Shown: in pieces, positions 34,293 to 41,851 of the stretch
How the letters are laid out: the number at the start of each line of letters is the position of its first letter
Numbering within the stretch: the first letter of the stretch is position 1
Assembly: GCF_001984175.1 (NCBI RefSeq)
Contig: NZ_MTQP01000061.1
Coordinates: 186,001-250,000 of the forward strand
From: Saccharothrix sp. ALI-22-I
GTDB taxonomy: Bacteria; Actinomycetota; Actinomycetes; Mycobacteriales; Pseudonocardiaceae
Direction: 5' to 3'
DNA: 64,000 nt
Translations under genes and position numbers: made by a program
Notes under the pieces: generated by a model
Told to the model about the DNA's origin: nothing
Seen by the model: the letters and a program-made list of their open reading frames with translations, nothing else
Databases searched by the model: none

Positions 34293-35900
34293 TTAGTGCT
34301 CGATGTTCGCGTGGCCCGCCCGCAGGCTGGCGTGCACGTGCAGCAGGTATCCGGTGCGGCCCGACGCCAGCGCGCGGCGGACGGCGTCGCGCACCTCGTG
34401 CGGGTCGCGGACCGTTTCACCGGGTATTCCGAACGCGGCGGCCCACGCGACCAGGTCGGGCGTGACGAGGTTCGTGCCGCAGTAGCGGCCCGGGAACTGG
34501 CGGCGGGCGTGCTGGTCGATGGTGCCGTAGCCGCCGTTGTCGGCGACCACGACGATCGGGCACCGGCCGTGCGCCATGGCCGTCGCCAGCTCGTCGCCGG
34601 TCATCAGCAGGCCGCCGTCGCCGACAACGGACACCACCGTGCGATCCCGGTACCGGTCGGCCGCCGCGACGGCCGCCGGCACGCCGAACCCCATCGCGCC
34701 GTTGCCCAGCGCGAGCATCAGCCGGTCCGGGCCCACGTGCACGTAGCGGTGCACCCAGCTGGAGAAGTTGCCCGCGTCGAAGGTGATCACCGAGCCGTCG
34801 GGCAGCTCGGCGTCCAACGCGGCGGCGACGTGGGTCAGGTCGAGCCCGTCGTCGAAGGGCCGGGGGTTCGGCGTGGCGAGCCGGTCGGCCAGCTCCCGCC
34901 ACCCCCGCACCCAGTCGAGCCGTTCCGGTGTCGGTGCCGCCCAGTGCGCGGTGACCAGCGCGTCCAGCACCGCCCTCGGGTGCGCCGACGGCTTCTCCGG
35001 GTACACGACGTGGACCCGCGGCCCGCTCCAGCCCGCCAGGTGCACCTCGTCGGGCGCCTCGCCGAGCAGCACGACCAGATCGGCCTCGGCCAGCCGTGCC
35101 CGCACTTCGCGGGGCGTGCCCAGGTGCAGGTGACCCGCGTAGTGCGAGTGCCGGTTGTCCACCAGGTCCTGCAACTTGTTGCCCACCAGCACCGGCAGCC
35201 CGGCCGCCGTCGCCAGAGACACGAGCGCCTCACCGGCCGAACGGTCGGTGTGCCGCGTGCGCAACAACCTGCCAGCCACCAGGACGGGCCGGTGCGCCGA
35301 TGCCAACGCGGCCCGCAGGTCGGCGACATCCGCCTCCAGCATGTCCCCCTCCTCCCGGCCCGCCTGCACCGAGTTCGCCTCCGTGCTCAGCACCTCGCCG
35401 GGGACGGAGGCGGTCCACAGGTCCTCGGGTACCAGGAGCACCACCGGCTGCGGTACTGGTCCGTGCAGCACGGCGGACGCGCGGGTCAGCTGCGCTGCCA
35501 GGTCGGCCGCAGACAGGGTGATCACCTCGGCCAACGCGCCGAACATGCCCGCCAGGTCGGCGCCCTGGAACGCGGTGGCCCGATCGGCGGTGGACGGGAT
35601 GTCGCCCACCAGCACCAACAGCGGGGTCGGGTCGGCAGCTGCCGCGTCGACCGCGATGGCGGCGTTGCAGCTGCCGGGAGATCGGTTCACCGCGACCACG
35701 CCGGGCTTGCCGGTCAGCCGCGCCGACGCGATCGCCATGAAGCCGGCGCCACTCTCGTGCCGCGTGGTGACCGTGCGGATGCCGAAGTCCTCCGCCGTGG
35801 CGAGCAGCGGCAGGAACGCCTCACCGGGCACGGTGCACAGCTCGTCGGAACCGAGGTCCACCGCCATCCACCGGCACAGCAGCTCGACGACCGTCGTCAT
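34293..35900 (-). CDS. Thiamine diphosphate-dependent enzyme (acetolactate synthase/2-keto acid decarboxylase family)
   Basis: A 535-residue single-chain ThDP enzyme. The N-terminal Pyr domain has TTRHESGAGFMAIASARLTG with the glutamate that activates the cofactor. The middle domain is about 190-320. The C-terminal PP domain has VVGDGGLLMTGDELATAMAH and DNGGYG, the GDG...N Mg2+/diphosphate motif, with G-Y-G in place of the more common N-x-x-Y/W-G spacing. Family members carboligate or decarboxylate 2-keto acids. ATG 35900 shares one base with the upstream stop (TGATG). Between an aminotransferase and a D-hydroxyacid oxidase it probably acts on a 2-keto acid made in the operon. A decarboxylase of the benzoylformate/sulfopyruvate kind is one possibility, not shown. 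Confidence 0.88.
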   Translation of the reverse strand: MTTVVELLCRWMAVDLGSDELCTVPGEAFLPLLATAEDFGIRTVTTRHESGAGFMAIASARLTGKPGVVAVNRSPGSCNAAIAVDAAAADPTPLLVLVGDIPSTADRATAFQGADLAGMFGALAEVITLSAADLAAQLTRASAVLHGPVPQPVVLLVPEDLWTASVPGEVLSTEANSVQAGREEGDMLEADVADLRAALASAHRPVLVAGRLLRTRHTDRSAGEALVSLATAAGLPVLVGNKLQDLVDNRHSHYAGHLHLGTPREVRARLAEADLVVLLGEAPDEVHLAGWSGPRVHVVYPEKPSAHPRAVLDALVTAHWAAPTPERLDWVRGWRELADRLATPNPRPFDDGLDLTHVAAALDAELPDGSVITFDAGNFSSWVHRYVHVGPDRLMLALGNGAMGFGVPAAVAAADRYRDRTVVSVVGDGGLLMTGDELATAMAHGRCPIVVVADNGGYGTIDQHARRQFPGRYCGTNLVTPDLVAWAAAFGIPGETVRDPHEVRDAVRRALASGRTGYLLHVHASLRAGHANIEH

Positions 35901-37117
35901 CAGCGCTCGACCGACGGGTGCCGGAACTCGCCGGTCACCGACTCCTCCGGCCACACCACGACGGCCTTGTCCGCCGAGTCGCCGACCTCTTGGTAGTGCA
36001 TGAGCACGATCTCCGGCGGCTGGTGGTGGTCGGTGTCGCCGAACCGCACCGTCCCGCGCCATGTGCGGAAGCTCCCCGACTCCAACGCGTTGCGCAGCGA
36101 CGCCCGGTCGTGCGCACCTGCCAGCGCCGCCGCCTGGGCGAGGATCACCACGTCGGTGAACGAGTTGAGCGTGTTGTCCGGCGGGTAGCTGCCGAACTCG
36201 GCGTAGTACGTGTCCACGAACCAGCGGCCGCTCGGCGTGAGACCGGTCCACTCCGGGCTGAACCGGGTCGCCGGCCACACCACGCCCGCACCGGCGGGCC
36301 CGGCGAACTTCCAGTAGTCCTGCGCGCGCATCGGGAACGGGAAGCAGGCCATCATCGGCACCTTCGGCAGCAGACCGGTCTCCGCCGCCGCCTCGACGAT
36401 CATGTAGTTGGTGCGCACCACACCCGCGTTCACCAGCAGCTGCGGGCCGAACTCGGTGGCCCGGCGCAGCGGCTCCTTCAGGTCCTGCACGCCATCCTGG
36501 GCGAAGTCCTCCCGGAACAGCTCCAGGTCCGGGATGGCCTCGCGCAGCGCGTCGCACACGGTGTCGGCCAGCATCTGCCCGAACACCGTGTCGGCCGCGA
36601 CCACCGCGACCCGCTTCCAGCCCTGCTTCGCGGCGAACGACGCCATCAGCGGCGCCCGGTCGGCGATGGAGAAGTAGGTGCGGAACAGGTTGCGGCGTCC
36701 GTACGTGATCGTGTTGTGCCCGTTCTCGATGAACGTCGGCACGCCCCACCGCTCGGCCAGGTCCGCGACCACCGGGCTGGTACGCAGGTGCCACTGCCCG
36801 ACGACCGCGCTCACCTCGTCCAGCATGACCAGCTTCGCCATGCCGCCCGCCGCCGAACGCGACATGTGCTCCTGGTCCGCGGTCCGCTGGTCGTTCTCCA
36901 GGAACAGCCGCACCGACCGGCCGGAGAAGTCACCGGGGTGCTCGGCCACGTAGCGGGCGCCCAGCACCGCGCCGCGCACCACCAGCTCACCGGCGACGGG
37001 GTCACCGGGCAGGCTCAGCGGCGTGAGGACACCGACCGGCACGGCCGCGCCGGTGACCGTGGCGTTGTAGGCCTTGACGAGCTCGCGGGCCCTGGTCTCG
37101 TTTTCGCTCAGCATCAC
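35900..37117 (-). CDS. LivK/AmiC-like substrate-binding protein lacking a signal peptide
   Basis: A 405-residue type-1 periplasmic-binding-fold protein of the branched-chain amino acid/amide/urea group: PVGVLTPLSLPGDPVAGELV at about residue 26, AVVGQWHLRTSPVVADLAE, GWKRVAVVAADTVFGQMLAD. The N-terminus MMLSENETRARELVKAYNAT is charged and amphipathic, with no hydrophobic core, Tat motif or lipobox. No ABC permease or ATPase gene lies nearby. It therefore looks cytoplasmic, as in AmiC-type sensors, and may sense a pathway metabolite. GTG 37117 or ATG 37114 follows GGGGGAAAC. A rare GTG further upstream giving an export signal was not seen. Confidence 0.85.
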   Translation of the reverse strand: MMLSENETRARELVKAYNATVTGAAVPVGVLTPLSLPGDPVAGELVVRGAVLGARYVAEHPGDFSGRSVRLFLENDQRTADQEHMSRSAAGGMAKLVMLDEVSAVVGQWHLRTSPVVADLAERWGVPTFIENGHNTITYGRRNLFRTYFSIADRAPLMASFAAKQGWKRVAVVAADTVFGQMLADTVCDALREAIPDLELFREDFAQDGVQDLKEPLRRATEFGPQLLVNAGVVRTNYMIVEAAAETGLLPKVPMMACFPFPMRAQDYWKFAGPAGAGVVWPATRFSPEWTGLTPSGRWFVDTYYAEFGSYPPDNTLNSFTDVVILAQAAALAGAHDRASLRNALESGSFRTWRGTVRFGDTDHHQPPEIVLMHYQEVGDSADKAVVVWPEESVTGEFRHPSVER

Positions 37118-37130
37118 GTTTCCCCCGGGT

Positions 37131-38243
37131 TCAGACGTCGAATCGCTTGCGGTACTGGGCGGTATCGGTGCGCAGCGCCTCGGCGTCGAGCCCGAACTCT
37201 GCCGGCGAGTAGCGGTGCGCGCCGTGACTGCGCTGCCCGTTGGTGACTAAGTACTCGCGGACCTCCGCCAGGAACCGGTCGGTGACGGGCAGGTCGAGGA
37301 AGCCCAGAACGCGGCGCAACGTCCCCTCCGTATCGCCGACGAGTTCGGCGTAACGCAGGTCCAGCACCGGCCGGTGGTCCACCAACTCGTCGCGCGCCTG
37401 TGCCAGCCGGTCGGTCAACGGCACGATCCGCTCCCGCCAGAACGCGCCGATCTCCGGCAGGTCCAGGTCGTCGCTGCGGGCGCCGCGCACCGCCCGGCAC
37501 AGGCTCGCCGTCGACGAGATCGCCGCGGCCGGGTCGCGGTGCAGGTGCACGAACCGCGCGTTCGGGTAGGCACGCACCAGCTCCGGCAGGAACCAGGTGT
37601 GGAACGGGCACTTGAGCACCGGTGTCAACGGCACCCCGTCGTCGGCCGACCGCTTGCTCATCAGCACTTCCAGCTGGGCCCGGTGCCACCGGTACGGCAT
37701 CGTCATGTCCTGCTGGTGCAGCCACTCCCCGTAGGAAGGCACCCGGTAACGCATCTCCAGGACCATGCTGTGGAAGGTGTTGATGAGCAGCCGGTGGCAC
37801 TCGTCGGGCCGATCGGCCCGCAGCAGGTGGATGCCGGGCAGTTCGGGGGCCTTGGCGTTGTACTCGTCCACGTACCGTTGCGCCCGGTCGCGGACCTCGG
37901 CGTAGTTCACCGGGTCGCCCGCCGCCGCGACCGGGTCCGCCAACTCCCACAGCTTCGGGCCGTGCAGCCGCTCGTGCAGCGCCAGGAGGTTGTGCAGCAA
38001 CGTCGTCCCGGTGCGCAACAGCCCGATCACGACCACGGGCGCGTCGACCGGGGCGGGCGGCTGGGCGGCGCGCAGCGCGATCACGTCCGAGACGACCTTC
38101 CGGCTCGCCTCGACCGAGCCCAGCACGACGGGCTCGTCCTCCGCGCGCAGCCGTGCCTCGGCGGCCAGTGCCTTGCGGAAACGGTCCTCGCCGACCTCGA
38201 ACGCGGGCTCCGGCCGCACGTCCGGCGGTGACGTTGTGGTCAC
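37131..38243 (-). CDS. PAPS-dependent sulfotransferase family protein
   Basis: A 370-residue Sulfotransfer_3-type enzyme. VIGLLRTGTTLLHNLLALH is the 5'-phosphosulfate loop (P-loop-like, about residues 72-90), and ARFVHLHRDPAAAISSTASL is the 3'-phosphate-binding segment with the conserved Arg and Ser. KCPFHTWFLPEL and the C-terminal HRYSPAEFGLD are shared with actinobacterial Stf-like proteins. GTG 38243 has GGAGGA upstream and overlaps the previous stop (GTGA). It would transfer sulfate from PAPS to a hydroxyl or amine of the operon's product. It is the only tailoring-type transferase here, hinting that the product is sulfated. Confidence 0.9.
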   Translation of the reverse strand: MTTTSPPDVRPEPAFEVGEDRFRKALAAEARLRAEDEPVVLGSVEASRKVVSDVIALRAAQPPAPVDAPVVVIGLLRTGTTLLHNLLALHERLHGPKLWELADPVAAAGDPVNYAEVRDRAQRYVDEYNAKAPELPGIHLLRADRPDECHRLLINTFHSMVLEMRYRVPSYGEWLHQQDMTMPYRWHRAQLEVLMSKRSADDGVPLTPVLKCPFHTWFLPELVRAYPNARFVHLHRDPAAAISSTASLCRAVRGARSDDLDLPEIGAFWRERIVPLTDRLAQARDELVDHRPVLDLRYAELVGDTEGTLRRVLGFLDLPVTDRFLAEVREYLVTNGQRSHGAHRYSPAEFGLDAEALRTDTAQYRKRFDV

Positions 38244-39202
38244 GGCTCCTCCAAATCGGCGACGACGGCGTCGCGCGGTGTCCGGCCCGCACGCAGGTCG
38301 GACAGGTTGTCCAGGAACGCCCGGCCGACCTCGGCAGGTTCACCGGGGAAGGCGAAGGCGCAATGCGGTGACACCACCAGGTTCGGCACCGCCCACACCG
38401 GGTCGTCCGCCGGCAGCGGCTCCACGCGGTGCACGTCGAGGAAAGCGCCGCGCAGCGCACCGGCCACCAGCGCCTCGCGCAGCGCGGTGTCGTCCACAGT
38501 GGACGCCCGGCCGACGTTGACCAGGACGGCGTGCGGTTTCAGCAGGCCCAGCAGGTCCTTGTCGACCAGGTTCGCGGTGTCCTCGGTGCCCGGCAGGCAG
38601 CACACGACGTGGTCGGCGGTCGCGGCGGCGGCGAGCAGCCCATCGACGCCGATCGTCCGCTCGGCGCCCGGCACCGGCGTCGCGCCGGTCCGGGTCACCG
38701 CGACACACCGTGCACCGAGGGCGTCGAGCCGCAGCACGACCGCCCGACCGATCCGCCCGGCGCCCAGCACCAGCACCGTGGCGCCGTGCAGCATCAGCGC
38801 CGTGGACGAGTACCACGGCCGGCGCTGCGGACGCTCGGCCAGCGCCGGGAAGTCCTTGAGCAGCATGAGCAACGCGGACACCGCGTACTCGGCCACGGAC
38901 TCCACCGGCACTCGCGCCGAGTTGGTCACCAGCACGTCCGGCGCGAGTCCCGCCGCACGCAGGTGGTCGGTGCCGGTGCCGGTGAGGTGCAGCCACCGCA
39001 AGGCGGGCAACTGCGCCAGCACACCGGGCGTGAACTGGTAGCCAACCAGCACGTCCACGCCGGCCCGCACATCCTCGGGCAGGTCGGCGATCGACTCCGC
39101 GCGCAGCACCGGGACTTCGTCCTCGATCCGGGGAATCAGCTTCGGCGCCATCTTGGAGTGCGCGACCAGCACGGTCGGGCGCTCCCAGGCGGACGCCGTC
39201 AC
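38240..39202 (-). CDS. NAD(P)-dependent D-2-hydroxyacid dehydrogenase
   Basis: A 320-residue member of the phosphoglycerate-dehydrogenase-like family, GhrA/GRHPR-type. TVLVLGAGRIGRAVVLRLDA is the Rossmann turn; the catalytic triad residues are Arg in VNVGRASTVDDTALREAL, Glu in DVHRVEPLPADDP and His in VVSPHCAF. LHLTGTGTDHL contacts substrate carboxylate. GTG 39202 overlaps the amino acid dehydrogenase stop by 4 nt. Reduction of a 2-keto acid to a D-2-hydroxy acid is the family reaction. In this operon it faces a FAD-linked D-2-hydroxyacid oxidase, so the two may set a keto/hydroxy balance or serve successive steps. Confidence 0.9.
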   Translation of the reverse strand: MTASAWERPTVLVAHSKMAPKLIPRIEDEVPVLRAESIADLPEDVRAGVDVLVGYQFTPGVLAQLPALRWLHLTGTGTDHLRAAGLAPDVLVTNSARVPVESVAEYAVSALLMLLKDFPALAERPQRRPWYSSTALMLHGATVLVLGAGRIGRAVVLRLDALGARCVAVTRTGATPVPGAERTIGVDGLLAAAATADHVVCCLPGTEDTANLVDKDLLGLLKPHAVLVNVGRASTVDDTALREALVAGALRGAFLDVHRVEPLPADDPVWAVPNLVVSPHCAFAFPGEPAEVGRAFLDNLSDLRAGRTPRDAVVADLEEP

Positions 39203-40341
39203 AGCGCGATGTTCCGGCCCGCGAGCAGCTCGGCGACCGGGTCGGGACTGCCTGCCGCGCTGAGCTCCTGGATCAGCTCGCAGTTCTTGGTGATCTTCGC
39301 CGAGATCCATTCGCGCAGCCACGCCGACACCTGCGGCACGGTCAGCCCGGAGGGCACGACCCCCGCGATGATCGAGCCGGTGACCGCCGCCGCGCCGACG
39401 TTCACCACCACGTCGGGCAGCACGGTGTGGCCGGCCAGGCGCAGCATGCCCCGCGCCGCCCGGCTGCAGCTCATGTTGCCGCCCTCGACCACGATGCCCG
39501 CGCGGACCGACGACGCGGCCGACTCGTCGACCGCGTCCGCGCCCGCCGCGAGCACGAGCACGTCCGCGTCGACCTTGAGCCACGCGCGGTCGCCGTCGTG
39601 CACGCGGACCGAGGCCGGCAGCTGCCGTCGGTCGATCGTGCCGTCGCTGCTGGTGCACTCGATCAGCTTGTCCACCGGCAGGCCCGCCGGGTCCTCGATC
39701 GTGCCGTGCACGTCGGCGACGGCGACGAGCCGGTGGCCCGCCGCCACCATGTGCTGGGCGGCGCCTCGGCCGACCGTGCCGAACCCTTGCAGCACCACGC
39801 GTTGCGGCGCCTTCGCACCCGCCGCGCTCAGGGTGCTCAACGCGGCGGTGGCCACGCCGAACCCGGTGATGTCCGACATCGTGCGCCAGAACTCGGCCCA
39901 GTCGACGCTGAGCCTGGTGGCGCCGGGCCGGGAGGCGATGTCGTAGTCCGCGGCGGCGAAGAACACGTCCCGGTCCGGGTGGGTCGTGCCCTGGTCGCAG
40001 CCGAGGTACACGCCGCCGTGCAGCAACGGGCGGGTCACCTGGCCGAAGGTGCGCATCAGCGCCGCGCGGTCGCGGACCGGGCCGTTCGGGCGGATGCCCG
40101 CCTTCGCACCGCCGATGGGCAGGTCGACAAGGGCGAGCTTGTGCGTCATGGCCCTGGCCAACCCCGCTAGCTCGGCCTCGTCCACGGTCGCGGTCATCCG
40201 CGTGCCGCCCATGGCCAGACCGTCGACCATGCTGTCGACCACGACCCACCCCTCCGCGTCGCAGCCCGGCAACGACAGGGTCGTCGAGAACAGGGGCGAG
40301 GACGCGTGCTGGGCATCGCTGTGCAGGAGCATCTGGCTCAT
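39199..40341 (-). CDS. Glu/Leu/Phe/Val dehydrogenase family protein
   Basis: A 380-residue amino acid dehydrogenase. MGGTRM, the substrate-carboxylate Lys in AMTHKLAL and the catalytic Lys in LPIGGAKAGIRPN match the leucine/valine/glutamate dehydrogenase dimerisation-catalytic domain. QRVVLQGFGTVGRGAAQHM begins the NAD domain. GVYLGCDQGTTHPD replaces the usual D-x-G/N-T region and may change substrate choice. ATG 40341 overlaps the thrC stop (ATGA) with AAGGA upstream. It catalyses reductive amination of a 2-keto acid or the reverse. Close coupling to thrC suggests a short-chain substrate such as 2-oxobutyrate or a threonine-derived acid, which is inference. Confidence 0.88.
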   Translation of the reverse strand: MSQMLLHSDAQHASSPLFSTTLSLPGCDAEGWVVVDSMVDGLAMGGTRMTATVDEAELAGLARAMTHKLALVDLPIGGAKAGIRPNGPVRDRAALMRTFGQVTRPLLHGGVYLGCDQGTTHPDRDVFFAAADYDIASRPGATRLSVDWAEFWRTMSDITGFGVATAALSTLSAAGAKAPQRVVLQGFGTVGRGAAQHMVAAGHRLVAVADVHGTIEDPAGLPVDKLIECTSSDGTIDRRQLPASVRVHDGDRAWLKVDADVLVLAAGADAVDESAASSVRAGIVVEGGNMSCSRAARGMLRLAGHTVLPDVVVNVGAAAVTGSIIAGVVPSGLTVPQVSAWLREWISAKITKNCELIQELSAAGSPDPVAELLAGRNIAL

Positions 40342-41615
40342 GGCGCTGTCCTTAGGTCCGAAAGGGCGGTGAGCACGGCGTCTGCCGAGGGTGGGACGTT
40401 GGCCTTCGGGCCGACCCGGTTGCCGAGGGCGTCGAGGGTTTTGAGGCCGTCGCCGGTGATGAGCAGGACGGTTTCGGCGTCGGGGTCGAGTTGGCCGGTG
40501 TCGATGAGTTTCTTGGCGGTGGCGACGGTGACGCCGCCGGCGGTTTCGGCGAAGATGCCCTCGGTCCGGGCGAGCAGGCGGATGCCCTCGACGACCTCGT
40601 CGTCGGTGACGTCCTCGATGGCGCCGTGGGTGCGGCGGACGGCGTCGAGGACGTAGGGGCCGTCGGCGGGGGCGCCGATGGCCAGGGAGCGGGCGATGGT
40701 GTCGGGGCGGACCGGGGTGACCACGTCGAGGCCGGCCTTGTAGGCGGCGGAGACGGGGGAGCAGCCGGTGGCCTGGGCGCCGAAGACGCGGTAGGGGGTC
40801 TGTTCGACCAGGCCGAGGGTGCCGAGTTCGCGGAAGGCCTTGTCGACCTTGGTCAGCTGGGAGCCCGACGCGATGGGCACGACGATCTGGTCGGGCAGGC
40901 GCCAGCCGAGTTGTTCGGCGACCTCGTAGCCCAGGGTCTTGGAGCCCTCGGCGTAGTAGGGGCGGACGTTGACGTTGACGAACGCCCAGTCCTCGTGTTC
41001 GGCGGCCAGTTCCTGGGCCAGCCGGTTCACGTCGTCGTAGTTGCCGTCGACGGTGATCAGGTTGCCGCCGTAGACGGCGGTCATGAGGATCTTGGCCTGT
41101 TCCAGGGAGGAGGGCACCAGCACCACCGACTGCCAGCCCGCGCGGGCCGCCGCGGCGGCCACGGCGTTGGCCAGGTTGCCGGTGGACGGACACGCCAGCA
41201 CCTTGAAGCCCAGTTCGCGGGCGGCGGCCAGGGCGACGGCGACCACGCGGTCCTTGAACGAGTGGGTGGGGTTGCCGGTGTCGTCCTTCACCCACACCTT
41301 GCGCAGGCCCAGGGCCTTGGCCAGGTTGTCGGCCTGGACCAGGCGGGTCATGCCGGGGTCGGTGTTGGGGTGCGACCGGACGTCCGAGGGCACGGGCAGC
41401 AGGCCGCGGTAGCGCCAGATCGACCCGGGGCCGGCCTCGATGTCCTCGCGGCGGATCTTGCCGAAGTCGTAGGCCACTTCCAGCGGCCCGAAACACTCCA
41501 TACAGGCGTATTCGGGGGCGAGCGGCGTCTGGTGCCCGCATTCACGACAGGACAGCGCCCGGGCAGGACCGAGGTCGAAGGAGGTGGTGGCCGGGGGCGC
41601 ACTGACAGCAGTCAT
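40338..41615 (-). CDS. thrC: Threonine synthase (PLP), head of a ten-gene operon under a SAM-I riboswitch
   Basis: A 425-residue fold-type II PLP enzyme. The N-terminus holds a zinc-ribbon-like pair, SCRECGHQTPL and ACMECFGPLEVAYDF (about residues 20-48), typical of the actinobacterial single-gene threonine synthase. The PLP lysine is in GNPTHSFKDRV; the phosphate loop is CPSTGNLANAVAA. The reaction is O-phosphohomoserine to threonine plus phosphate. ATG 41615 is chosen because GAGGAG lies 11 nt upstream; an ATG at 41633 lies inside the riboswitch closing helix and is less likely. The gene is translationally coupled to the amino acid dehydrogenase. Because it heads an accessory operon, a modified substrate, as in the related cysteate synthase, should be considered. 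Confidence 0.9.
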   Translation of the reverse strand: MTAVSAPPATTSFDLGPARALSCRECGHQTPLAPEYACMECFGPLEVAYDFGKIRREDIEAGPGSIWRYRGLLPVPSDVRSHPNTDPGMTRLVQADNLAKALGLRKVWVKDDTGNPTHSFKDRVVAVALAAARELGFKVLACPSTGNLANAVAAAAARAGWQSVVLVPSSLEQAKILMTAVYGGNLITVDGNYDDVNRLAQELAAEHEDWAFVNVNVRPYYAEGSKTLGYEVAEQLGWRLPDQIVVPIASGSQLTKVDKAFRELGTLGLVEQTPYRVFGAQATGCSPVSAAYKAGLDVVTPVRPDTIARSLAIGAPADGPYVLDAVRRTHGAIEDVTDDEVVEGIRLLARTEGIFAETAGGVTVATAKKLIDTGQLDPDAETVLLITGDGLKTLDALGNRVGPKANVPPSADAVLTALSDLRTAP

Positions 41616-41628
41616 CGCGAGGTAACTC

Positions 41629-41751
41629 CTCATCTTTCCCACGCGTCGCGGGTCGGAATTGGCACCGTGATCGCCGGCGCACGGTGGACGCGCGCTGAAC
41701 GACGGGTTGCCGGGGCTTCTTCGGGCCGATCCCTCTGCCCCTCTGGATGAG
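41629..41751 (-). ncRNA. SAM-I (S-box) riboswitch controlling thrC and its operon
   Basis: Reading leftward, the leader begins CTCATC (41751-41746) and ends GATGAG (41634-41629), a perfect six-base-pair P1. Between them are the S-box landmarks: cagAGGGATCGGCCC, then GAAGAAGCCCCGGCAACC, and on the 3' side CGGTGCCAATTCCGACCC, matching the conserved core of SAM-I aptamers. The thrC ribosome binding site GAGGAG (41631-41626) overlaps the 3' strand of P1. SAM binding should therefore hide it and switch translation off. No T-run terminator follows, which agrees with translational control as is usual in high-GC Gram-positives. Confidence 0.93.
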
Positions 41752-41851
41752 CGGTATTCAGTTGTTGTCGCCTCAAAGTACGGCACGATCCCGACCCTCG
41801 GCCACAGACGTCCACCATACGGACGTCTGTCGCCCGTGGGAGGATCGCGCC

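Noticed and set aside
35900-37117. Annotating the LivK-like protein as part of an ABC importer
   Set aside because: It has no signal peptide and there are no permease or ATPase genes beside it.
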